56,794 nt of DNA, taken from the NCBI GenBank assembly GCA_937895345.1, contig CALAWP010000083.1:1-56794 (forward strand), given 5' to 3'. This stretch comes from an uncultured Paenibacillus sp. (lineage in GTDB: Bacteria > Bacillota > Bacilli > Paenibacillales > Paenibacillaceae). The position numbers and the translations under genes are program-made. The notes under the pieces were generated by a model that was not told the origin of the DNA, searched no databases, and worked only from the letters and a program-made list of their open reading frames with translations. Positions 17,089 to 23,775 of the stretch are shown one piece after another (the first letter of the stretch is position 1; every line of letters begins with the position of its first letter).

Positions 17089-17111
17089 TCGCTTCCGAAA
17101 GTTGGGGAGCA

Positions 17112-17136
17112 AGCCCAGGGTCAGCCCTGGGCTTTT
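17112..17136 (+). terminator. intrinsic terminator of the SASP gene
   Basis: The stem AGCCCAGGG / CCCTGGGCT with loop TCAG is followed by TTTATT, 23 bases after the stop. Confidence 0.88.
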
Positions 17137-17161
17137 ATTCGTGCAGTCATAAAAATCGGTT

Positions 17162-17202
17162 AAAAAGCAGCCCCTATCCATTGTGAAGGAAAGGGGCTGC
17201 TT
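17162..17202 (-). terminator. intrinsic terminator of yfhP
   Basis: On the minus strand the stem AAGCAGCCCCT / AGGGGCTGCTT is followed by TTTTTAACC, 30 bases after the yfhP stop. Confidence 0.85.
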
Positions 17203-17231
17203 GCGTCAATAAGCGGCTATGGAGACGGCGA

Positions 17232-18218
17232 CTAATACGTATCCATGCGCAGCCGTTTGGTCAGCCGGTCGTCGCTGAGCCAGCCGACGTAGGAGCCGAC
17301 CGTTTCATACTGCTTGTTCATGAGCAGCACGGCGACGAACGGATATTGCTTGCGATGCCGGTAACGCACGTCCGACCATCTGACCTCGTATCCCCAGCTG
17401 TGCTCCCGGGTTTCGGCGCATGCGAAGCTCGTAAAATAAAGGAAGGAACGGATAGCCGGATCGTTTTTTGATTTTTCGACGGCGGGATGATCGGAGCAGC
17501 GTACCCGGTCGAGCCACTTGAGCTTGCCTTCCCGCAAGTTGCCGACGAAAAACGTGCCGTCCGCGGCTTGCTTGACGACATTCCAAATGGTCAAGGAGAT
17601 CGTCGGAATCGCAATGTAGGAATCCCCCTGCCGATGCTCCTTGTCCAGCCGCGCAAGGCTGGCGACCGTTCTTCGGGCGGCAAAGGTTCTCCAAACGAAA
17701 TATACGGCCAGCGCCAAGTAGACGATGGGGAACAAAACGGCGGGATCGGCTAGTCCGGCCGCCCAGAGCAAGATGGCAATGACGTGGACGGTAAAAATAA
17801 CCGGGTCGAAAATATGGATAATGTTCCACGATATCCATTTCTCGTTGAACGGCCTCATCGCCTGCGTGCCGTAAGCGTTGAATAGATCGGTCACGACATG
17901 CACGACGACGGACAGCAGCACCCATCCGATCATGCTTGCCCATGGCAGGCTGCCTCGGTAGATAAGCTGGAGCAACCCGACGATCAGCGCCGTCCAGACC
18001 AGTATGGCGGGCAAGGAATGGGACATCCCCCGATGATTGCGAATGTAGGATGCATTGCCCTTCAAACGGAGCAGGTTGTCCAGGTCAGGGGCTTGGGAGC
18101 CCGCTACCGTGCCAAGCAATACGGCCGTTTGAACAGCCGGGTTGGCGGCTACGGCCGGATCTGTCATGGCCAGCCCCGCGAGCCCGATGCCCATGACAAG
18201 ATGTGTGCCAGTATCCAT
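17232..18218 (-). CDS. yfhP: membrane-bound metal-dependent hydrolase, YfhP/YdjM (DUF457)
   Basis: A 328-residue protein beginning MDTGTHLVMGIGLAGLA, the typical start of the YdjM/DUF457 family, where His6 is a putative metal ligand. Further motifs are GSQAPDLDNLLRL, NHRGMSHSL and VVHVVTDLFNAYGTQAMRPF, which together give a His/Asp metal site facing the membrane. About four to five helices occupy residues 10-180; the C-terminal 140 residues are soluble. B. subtilis YfhP has the same plan. The family is annotated as hydrolase by motif only. ATG 18218 has a GGGAGG site. A strong terminator follows, so it is monocistronic. Confidence 0.88.
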   Translation of the reverse strand: MDTGTHLVMGIGLAGLAMTDPAVAANPAVQTAVLLGTVAGSQAPDLDNLLRLKGNASYIRNHRGMSHSLPAILVWTALIVGLLQLIYRGSLPWASMIGWVLLSVVVHVVTDLFNAYGTQAMRPFNEKWISWNIIHIFDPVIFTVHVIAILLWAAGLADPAVLFPIVYLALAVYFVWRTFAARRTVASLARLDKEHRQGDSYIAIPTISLTIWNVVKQAADGTFFVGNLREGKLKWLDRVRCSDHPAVEKSKNDPAIRSFLYFTSFACAETREHSWGYEVRWSDVRYRHRKQYPFVAVLLMNKQYETVGSYVGWLSDDRLTKRLRMDTY

Positions 18219-18306
18219 GTGGAATCCTCCCTGGTATAATGATTGGACTTAGTATCGACGAAGCCGGAGCACTTTATCAGGAATACCGAAAGGAGACTGC
18301 CGCCAA

Positions 18307-18594
18307 ATGTACATTTGTTTTGCAGAATATCGCATTGACCCGGAACAACGGGAAGCTTACAGCCAAGCCATAGGCCGCTTGCTGGAGCGACAGCCGCAAG
18401 TGCGGCTGTACGAAGGCACCGATCAGCCGAATCTGTTTGTGGAAATATGGACCGCCTCCAGCCTGGACGAAGCCGAAGCGATAAAAAAAGAACGTCTCAA
18501 CGAACGTTCTTCATGGTCCGCGCTTACGCCGTTTATTGCGGGGGGAGCGGCGAAGCTGCACGTATGGTCGTTTAAGCCCGTACCGGGGGCTTAG
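18307..18594 (+). CDS. hypothetical protein, 95 aa, dimeric alpha/beta-barrel-like
   Basis: A 95-residue soluble protein with the strand-helix-helix-strand pattern of ferredoxin-like dimeric alpha/beta barrels (monooxygenase/NIPSNAP-like): MYICFAEYRI strand, PEQREAYSQAIGRLLE helix, NLFVEIWTA strand, SLDEAEAIKKERLNE helix, and a final KLHVWSFKPV strand. AAGGAG precedes the ATG. No catalytic residues are evident. It is divergent from yfhP and converges on gerQ with 24 bp between stops. The function is unknown. Confidence 0.75.
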   Translation: MYICFAEYRIDPEQREAYSQAIGRLLERQPQVRLYEGTDQPNLFVEIWTASSLDEAEAIKKERLNERSSWSALTPFIAGGAAKLHVWSFKPVPGA

Positions 18595-18618
18595 ACGCAA
18601 GATTTCTGTGTAAGAACC

Positions 18619-19167
18619 TTAACCGCCGACCGGCGTCGACTGCGTCACCGTTTGTCCTTGGAACGGATACTCGTAATTGATCGGTTCGTTGAACGTGACG
18701 TAATCCAGATTCAGCATCAGAAGCAGGAAGCGCATGCCCGTCGACGGATCGCTAATAATAATATGGTCGCGTCCCGCCGCTTCGATGACGCCTTTGAAAA
18801 TTTTGGCGTTCCATTCGCGGTTGTTTTCGTAAGTCATGTAAAACGTGGCCATCTTGCCCCGGTTCAGGCGAAGGATGTTCTCCACATAGGATTCTTCGGT
18901 CGCCGGCAGCGTCACCGTACCGCCCGCAGGCGTCACAAAGGATCCGCTCGGCACGGCGGGGGGCATTGACGTCTGCGCCGCTTGCGCCGCGGTCAGCGCG
19001 GACGTATAAGCGGTCGGCTGCGAGGCATAAGGCTGCTGCTGCGCGTAACCTCCGTAGCCGCCGTACCCTCCATAGCCGTAACCGTAGCCGCCAAGCGCCG
19101 AAGGGGATGCGTTGGCTCCCGCATTGGCCGCGTAGGCTTGTTGCTGCTTGTAGTCCAGATTGGACAT
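18619..19167 (-). CDS. gerQ: spore coat protein GerQ
   Basis: A 182-residue protein from ATG 19167, better spaced from GAGGT than the in-frame ATG at 19173. The N-terminal half is low complexity (Gly-Tyr repeats GGYGYGYGGYGGYGGY, then Gln/Ala/Ser). The conserved GerQ domain occupies about residues 95-180: EESYVENILRLNRGK, MTYENNREWNAKIFKGVIE, AAGRDHIIISDPSTGMRF and the YVTFNEP ending. In B. subtilis GerQ anchors and is required for the cortex-lytic enzyme CwlJ in the inner coat and is cross-linked by transglutaminase. Here cwlJ lies 38 bp upstream on the same strand, as in Bacillus. Confidence 0.95.
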   Translation of the reverse strand: MSNLDYKQQQAYAANAGANASPSALGGYGYGYGGYGGYGGYAQQQPYASQPTAYTSALTAAQAAQTSMPPAVPSGSFVTPAGGTVTLPATEESYVENILRLNRGKMATFYMTYENNREWNAKIFKGVIEAAGRDHIIISDPSTGMRFLLLMLNLDYVTFNEPINYEYPFQGQTVTQSTPVGG

Positions 19168-19205
19168 TTCCATCCTACCTCGCTTTCATGAACGCAATCT
19201 TTCAT

Positions 19206-19627
19206 TTAATAGACGGACGGACAATCGCTTGCCTTCGGAATGTAGAAACAGTGGGCCTTGAATCTTCCGCTGTGCGTCTGATTCCACCAGGTGCCGGGGC
19301 ATGCGCCGGTCGGCCTGAAAAACCACAGCGCATTGGAAGCCGGATGCTGGCGTTCGCCGCCGATGACCCGCCTGGCGAGACGAATTTCGCTTTCCCGGGC
19401 TTTTTGGTAAAAGTAACTTTTTGAATGGCTTCAAAGCCGCCCGGACTTTGGTACACCATATCCGGGATGGATCGGATGTTTTTGAAGTCCAGGCAATTGC
19501 CCCGCACGCGGTTGACGCCGACGTTGCCCACCATCAGCATGCCGAGGTCGCCTTCTCCCTCCGCTTCCGCGCGCATAAGCCGGGCGAGCATTCTCGTATG
19601 TTCGGCGTTCGTTTTGATGACTGCCAT
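19206..19627 (-). pseudogene. cwlJ: cell wall hydrolase CwlJ, disrupted by a one-base frameshift
   Basis: The frame from ATG 19627 encodes the CwlJ N-terminus (MARLM-type RMLARLMRAEAEGEG with the catalytic Glu, then MVGNVGVNRVRGNCLDF) as far as GGFEAIQK. From there the family sequence continues in the next frame: YFYQKARESEIRLARR, NALWFFRPTGACPGTWWNQ, RFKAHCFYIPKASDCPSVY and a stop at 19206-19208. Adding one base to the A5 run (plus-strand T at 19418-19422) restores a 140-residue protein, close to the 142 of B. subtilis CwlJ, with exact spacing at that site. This is either a sequencing error in a homopolymer or a real mutation that abolishes Ca-dipicolinate-triggered cortex hydrolysis. Confidence 0.9.
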
Positions 19628-19718
19628 GCCGCGAATCCCCACTCCCTTTCGTGCTGTCGATATAGGCGTCTATCTACATGGATATTGTATTGAAAAGAGG
19701 GCGGAAAGGTGACTGAAG

Positions 19719-19732
19719 AATTGTCACATTTT
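19719..19732. promoter_or_regulatory. motif AATTGTCACATTTT upstream of ctaB
   Basis: This 14-mer matches, with one pyrimidine change, a 14-mer at 42971-42984 upstream of ctaA. TTGTCACA recurs at 19766-19773 within the ctaB promoter. It may bind a shared regulator of heme A synthesis; ResD is the known regulator of cta genes in B. subtilis, but the match to its site is not established. Confidence 0.4.
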
Positions 19733-19765
19733 GCGTGGCGAATTGATGAACAAAATGCAGTATCG

Positions 19766-19794
19766 TTGTCACACCCCCTTTTTTTCGGTATGAT
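19766..19794 (+). promoter_or_regulatory. sigma-A promoter of ctaB
   Basis: TTGTCA (19766-19771) and TATGAT (19789-19794) are spaced by 17 bp, each with five of six consensus bases. Transcription should start near 19801, about 60 bp before the GTG start. Confidence 0.75.
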
Positions 19795-19860
19795 TAGTAA
19801 CGATTCATCAATGAATGAGGGACGCGCGCGTCCCTTCGCATAACTTGGGAGGCTCGCTCT

Positions 19861-20721
19861 GTGCTGAAAGACTGGATTGCATTAACGAAACCGCGGCTGC
19901 TTCGATTGAACGTCTTTGCCGGTCTGGGCGGTTTCTGGGTCGCTTCGAAATGGGACATCGACGTCCTGTTGCTTATATGGACGATGATCGGCTCTACGCT
20001 GACGATCGCGTCGGCTGCCGTATTCAACAACTATTGGGACAGGGAACTGGACGAGAAGATGGAACGGACGAAGGACAGGGTCCTTCCTTTGGGCCGGCTG
20101 AAAGCGTCGACCGTTCTGGCTTACGGCATTGTGCTTGGCCTTGCAGGCCTCGCCGTTTTGTTCATCCTCGTCCATCCGCTGACCGGCTGGCTCGGCCTGC
20201 TCGGGTGGTTCTTCTATGTCGTCGTCTACACGATGTGGCTGAAACGAACCTCGACCTGGAGCACGTCCATCGGGGGAATATCGGGGGCTATGCCGCCGGT
20301 CATCGGCTACTGCGCGGTAACGGAGCAGGTCGATGAGGGAGCGTGGCTGCTGTTCGCCTTGCTGTTTTTGTGGCAGCCCGCGCATTTCTGGTCGCTCGGC
20401 ATTCGGCGCGTCGAGGAATACAGGGCGGCGGGCTTCCCGCTGCTGCCCGTCGTCAAGGGGATCAAGCGCACGAAGCTGCAGATGATCCCGTATGTGGCTT
20501 TGCTGCTGCCGACGGTGGCGCTCATTTATTATTTGGATTACTCCGGCATCTATTTCTTTGTCCTTTCGGCGTTGTTCAGCGCGGTCTGGCTGGTCCATAC
20601 CGTCGGCGGCATCCGCGCCGCCAACACGGAGAAGTGGGCCAAAACGAACTTTTTGTTTTCGGTTAATTATTTGATGATTATTTTTATCGCCATGATGGCC
20701 AACACGCCTTTTGCATCATAA
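19861..20721 (+). CDS. ctaB: protoheme IX farnesyltransferase (heme O synthase)
   Basis: A 286-residue UbiA-family prenyltransferase starting at GTG 19861 after TTGGGAGG. It converts heme B and farnesyl diphosphate into heme O in the membrane, the first step to heme A for cytochrome aa3/caa3 oxidases. The two Asp-rich prenyl-diphosphate motifs are visible: NNYWDRELDEKMERTKDR near residue 56 and the second half around FSLGIRRVEEYRAAGFPLLP. Eight to nine helices are predicted. A SCO protein follows 31 bp downstream, which fits cytochrome oxidase assembly. The second enzyme, ctaA, is 22 kb away rather than adjacent as in B. subtilis. Confidence 0.96.
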   Translation: MLKDWIALTKPRLLRLNVFAGLGGFWVASKWDIDVLLLIWTMIGSTLTIASAAVFNNYWDRELDEKMERTKDRVLPLGRLKASTVLAYGIVLGLAGLAVLFILVHPLTGWLGLLGWFFYVVVYTMWLKRTSTWSTSIGGISGAMPPVIGYCAVTEQVDEGAWLLFALLFLWQPAHFWSLGIRRVEEYRAAGFPLLPVVKGIKRTKLQMIPYVALLLPTVALIYYLDYSGIYFFVLSALFSAVWLVHTVGGIRAANTEKWAKTNFLFSVNYLMIIFIAMMANTPFAS

Positions 20722-20752
20722 GTTCGACAGGGAGATTGGAGGATGAAAACGA

Positions 20753-21367
20753 ATGGCTTTCTTGAAGAAACATGCCTTTAAAATTGCGGTGCTCGCATTA
20801 TGCGCCGCCATGGGCGTCTATTTGCTGTTCACGTACGTCATCAAGCCGGAGGAGCCGCTGCCGGTGCTGGGCCCCGCTCCGGAGTTCGAGCTGCAGGATA
20901 TTGACGGCAACGCGGTGTCGCTGGAATCGACCGCCGGCAAGGCAAGAATCGTTTATTTTTATTTTGCCAATTGCCCGGACGTATGTCCGCCGACGACGTT
21001 TCTGTTGTCCGAGGTTCAGGATTTGTTGAGAGAGGAAGGCGCGCTCGGCAAGAAAGCGGAGATGATCTCCATTACGTTCGATCCGGAACGCGATACGCCT
21101 GAAGCGATTCGCGCCTTCGCCGAAAGGCTGTCCGCCGAAACGAACGACGGCTGGCATTTTCTGAGGCCGGAGGACGGGGAGAGCGCCATTCAGCTGGCCA
21201 AAGATTTTGGCGTCGGCGTCAAGAAGGTCGAGGAGGACAATTCGTTTGTCCATTTCAATTACATTATGCTGGTGGATCAGGAAGGACAAATTCGCAAATA
21301 CATCAACGGCAGCGACGAAGAGCTGACCGCCTCCCAAATTGCAGCGGATCTCAAAAGGCTTTATTAA
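20753..21367 (+). CDS. SCO1/SenC/PrrC copper chaperone for cytochrome oxidase
   Basis: A 204-residue protein anchored by one N-terminal helix (about residues 8-28) with a thioredoxin-fold domain outside the membrane. The copper site is complete: Cys74 and Cys78 in NCPDVCPP and His167 in SFVHFNY; the ITFDPERDTP motif is also characteristic. SCO proteins deliver copper to, or reduce, the CuA site of cytochrome c oxidase. The gene lies 31 bp after ctaB and is probably cotranscribed. Its stop overlaps the stop of the convergent Toprim gene by 4 bp. Confidence 0.94.
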   Translation: MAFLKKHAFKIAVLALCAAMGVYLLFTYVIKPEEPLPVLGPAPEFELQDIDGNAVSLESTAGKARIVYFYFANCPDVCPPTTFLLSEVQDLLREEGALGKKAEMISITFDPERDTPEAIRAFAERLSAETNDGWHFLRPEDGESAIQLAKDFGVGVKKVEEDNSFVHFNYIMLVDQEGQIRKYINGSDEELTASQIAADLKRLY

Positions 21368-21729
21368 AAATCGTCTTTGCTCCAAGCGGGATCGGGCGCC
21401 GGATACCGGATATGCGCCTCGAGGCCCGCTTTTTCCAATTGTTCGACCAAATAGTCTTCTGGCGTATGCTCGACGCCGGGATAGCTTTTGCGGGTATAAA
21501 TATGTTCCGCATCCGGAAACAGGTCGCTCAGGATGCCCCGGATGCGCTTGCCGGACGAATCGTTATCCGTAAAGATGTACACTTGCCGGCCGCCGACGCC
21601 GATGCGCAGCTTCTCCAGCTGTTCCGTGCCGGGGGTCCCGTAGGTGCAGAAGATCGGCACGTTCGGATCCAGCACGCGCTTCAGCCGGCTGCGGTCGTTT
21701 TTGCCTTCTACGACGATGGCGATGTCCAT
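21364..21729 (-). CDS. Toprim-domain protein (YusF-like)
   Basis: This 121-residue protein is essentially one Toprim domain: Glu8 in VVEGKND and the metal pair Asp55 and Asp57 in IFTDNDSSGKRIR. The same motifs occur in RNase M5, DnaG and topoisomerases, but the protein is too short for RNase M5 (about 185 aa) and lacks its C-terminal part; the size is closer to B. subtilis YusF. A nuclease or nucleotidyl role on RNA or DNA is likely but unproven. ATG 21729 has a GAGGTGAG site. It converges on the SCO gene. Confidence 0.85.
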   Translation of the reverse strand: MDIAIVVEGKNDRSRLKRVLDPNVPIFCTYGTPGTEQLEKLRIGVGGRQVYIFTDNDSSGKRIRGILSDLFPDAEHIYTRKSYPGVEHTPEDYLVEQLEKAGLEAHIRYPAPDPAWSKDDF

Positions 21730-21908
21730 AAACTCACCTCATTAGCTATGTAGGCTGAATGCTGCGCTCAGGTGAGCTGCATGAGAAATCGACTTGCCCA
21801 TTCCGCTTCATTCGTGCGATTTTTAGATTCAACTTATATAGCTTCAAACGATATAATTATTTCGTACAGACAGTTTACCATGTTCGGCTTCGGATTATAA
21901 AGTGCGGG

Positions 21909-23060
21909 TTAAGGTGATAGACGGGCGCGATGCGTCCAGCGGCGGGAACGGATGAGCGGCAGCAGCGTAACGGCAATCATAAGCGCGACGAAAGCGATGT
22001 AGTAGGGGGACACGTGCTCGCGCAGCTGGCCGGCAAGCATCGGTCCCAAAAAAGCGCCGATCGAAAACGCGATGGACAAAATGGAGAAGGTACGCCCGTA
22101 CCGCGTTCCTCCGCTCAGCTCGATCAGCAGCGTCGACAAGGCGGGAAGCACGATGCCTTTGGCCATGCCGACGCCCAGCAGCATCGCTGCGAGCGGAACG
22201 GGCAAGCCGGCCGCCATGCCGAAATAAATAAGGGCAAGCGCGAGGGCGCCGAAGAGCGTGCGGATAAACGCCGGAATCCGGTTAAGAAACAGCATGCTCA
22301 GCGTCACGAGCGCCCCGATGCTGATGACGGAAAACAACAGGCCGGTCGTCATCATCGCCTCGCTCGATTGGGCGAGGAGAGGCAGCTCGAACGATAAGAT
22401 GCCTTGGGAGCAGCTGACGGCGACCGGCAGCAAATAGACCAGCCAAGGAATCGGGAGCGGTTCGGCCATGGGCTGCAATTGTTCTTTCGCTGCGGGGACG
22501 GCTTTCGCCGGTGCGGCCGCTTCCCGGATAAAAAAAAGCGCGCAGACCGCCGTCGCGATCAAAATCCAGCCCAGAAGCGTGAAGGCGGTGCCGAAGCCGA
22601 TCTTTGCCACCAGATAGGCGCCGGCGGCCGGAGAGACGATGGAGGCAAGCGTATGGACGAGGCCGTTGCCGGCCATCAGCTTGCCCTGCTCCGTCAGATC
22701 GTTGGTCAGCTTGGCCAGCAGGGCCAGACAGGCCGGGGACAGGAAAGCGAGCACGAAGCCGCTGATGGAACGGAGGGCGAGAAGCTGCCACGGATTGTCG
22801 ACGTGGGCTTGGAACAGCAAAATGACGCCCGCGGCGAACAGGCTGAACACGATAAAAAGCCGGCTGCCGTACCGGTCGACGCCGAAGCCCGCCAGCACGT
22901 TGCCCGGCAGGTGCGTGATGGAGTACATCCCCATCATGAGGCCGATAAAAGACGGTGCGGCTCCGATCGATATGGCGAACGGAGTCAGGATCGGGTATTG
23001 CGCGTGCAGATCGAAAAAGGCGACAAACAGAAACAGATAAAGCCACAGAGCGGTTTTCAC
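21909..23060 (-). CDS. MFS transporter
   Basis: A 383-residue twelve-helix major facilitator protein from GTG 23060, with AAGGAGG correctly placed. The N-terminal half holds GMYSITHLPGNVLAGFGVDR and GSRLFIVFSL, a good match to the MFS loop-2/3 signature (G-x-x-x-D-R-x-G-x-R). A hydrophilic central loop (about residues 187-202) divides the two halves. The substrate is unknown; the N-terminal LHAQYPILTPFAISIG is typical of multidrug or metabolite exporters. It stands alone between the Toprim gene and a divergent membrane protein gene. Confidence 0.88.
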   Translation of the reverse strand: MKTALWLYLFLFVAFFDLHAQYPILTPFAISIGAAPSFIGLMMGMYSITHLPGNVLAGFGVDRYGSRLFIVFSLFAAGVILLFQAHVDNPWQLLALRSISGFVLAFLSPACLALLAKLTNDLTEQGKLMAGNGLVHTLASIVSPAAGAYLVAKIGFGTAFTLLGWILIATAVCALFFIREAAAPAKAVPAAKEQLQPMAEPLPIPWLVYLLPVAVSCSQGILSFELPLLAQSSEAMMTTGLLFSVISIGALVTLSMLFLNRIPAFIRTLFGALALALIYFGMAAGLPVPLAAMLLGVGMAKGIVLPALSTLLIELSGGTRYGRTFSILSIAFSIGAFLGPMLAGQLREHVSPYYIAFVALMIAVTLLPLIRSRRWTHRARLSP

Positions 23061-23161
23061 GGGGAGGAACCTCCTTCATCGGCCAGCCGAAAATCTACAT
23101 AGTTACTTGTACGCCTCGCCGGGACAAGATATGTCTGAACGGCCGTTTGGAAGCGGCAACG

Positions 23162-23190
23162 TTTACTGGCATATTTCTCTAGGCTATAAT
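23162..23190 (+). promoter_or_regulatory. sigma-A promoter of the 169-aa protein gene
   Basis: TTTACT (23162-23167) and a perfect TATAAT (23185-23190) are spaced by 17 bp, with a predicted transcription start near 23197. Confidence 0.7.
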
Positions 23191-23220
23191 ATTTTGTAAT
23201 AGACTTTAGCAGGAGATATA

Positions 23221-23730
23221 ATGGAGGGGATGACTTTGGATTTTTTGAATTTCTCGTCATACGACACGGAGACGTGGACGACGTTTCTGAAAGAAAATTG
23301 GCTCGTGCTGGCTATCGCGCTGCTCGTGCTGATCGTCGTCATAAGGATCGTCAGGACGGTCGTCAAATGGGCGTTTGTGGCGGTAATCGTGATCGGCCTC
23401 GTTCTGTACAGCGGCTACACGCTGGACGACGTCAAGGAAGTCGGCTCCAAGGTGATGGATACCGGGCTGGACGGATTGAAGGAGCTGGGAACGAAGGTGG
23501 CCGACAGCGTCAAGCAGGAAGCGGTTAACGCCATGATCGGCGAGGCTTCGGAAGCGAAGTTCGAGTCCTCGGGCGACGGCAAGTTTACGATCAAGACCGA
23601 CAATATCGAAATGAAAGGCGAAGCGGGTTCCGGCGAGGTGCTCGTTTCCTTGCGGGGAACGCCGTTCTTTAAGCTGGAAGTCGACGGCGCGGTGCAAAGC
23701 TTTATCGATCAAGCGAAACAAAACGGGTAG
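23221..23730 (+). CDS. hypothetical membrane-anchored protein, 169 aa
   Basis: A protein I do not recognise. Two hydrophobic segments (about residues 28-46, WLVLAIALLVLIVVIRIV, and 52-66, WAFVAVIVIGLVLYS) are followed by an amphipathic helix (LDDVKEVGSKVMDTGLDG) and a C-terminal beta-rich domain (GKFTIKTDNIEMKGEAGSGE). It has no cysteine or catalytic motif. AGGAGAT precedes ATG 23221; GGAGGGG could alternatively serve a TTG at 23236. The next gene, a class B penicillin-binding protein, starts 45 bp later on the same strand, so a role at the cell envelope is plausible but only inferred. Confidence 0.75.
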   Translation: MEGMTLDFLNFSSYDTETWTTFLKENWLVLAIALLVLIVVIRIVRTVVKWAFVAVIVIGLVLYSGYTLDDVKEVGSKVMDTGLDGLKELGTKVADSVKQEAVNAMIGEASEAKFESSGDGKFTIKTDNIEMKGEAGSGEVLVSLRGTPFFKLEVDGAVQSFIDQAKQNG

Positions 23731-23775
23731 GATGCAGGCCGCCGGCAGGCCTGCGCTTCATGGGGAGTGATTGGC

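Noticed and set aside
9157..21813. Dispersed 15-bp repeat CATTCCGCTTCATTC at 9157-9171 and 21799-21813
   Set aside because: In 57 kb about one such match on the two strands is expected by chance, and the flanks do not match.
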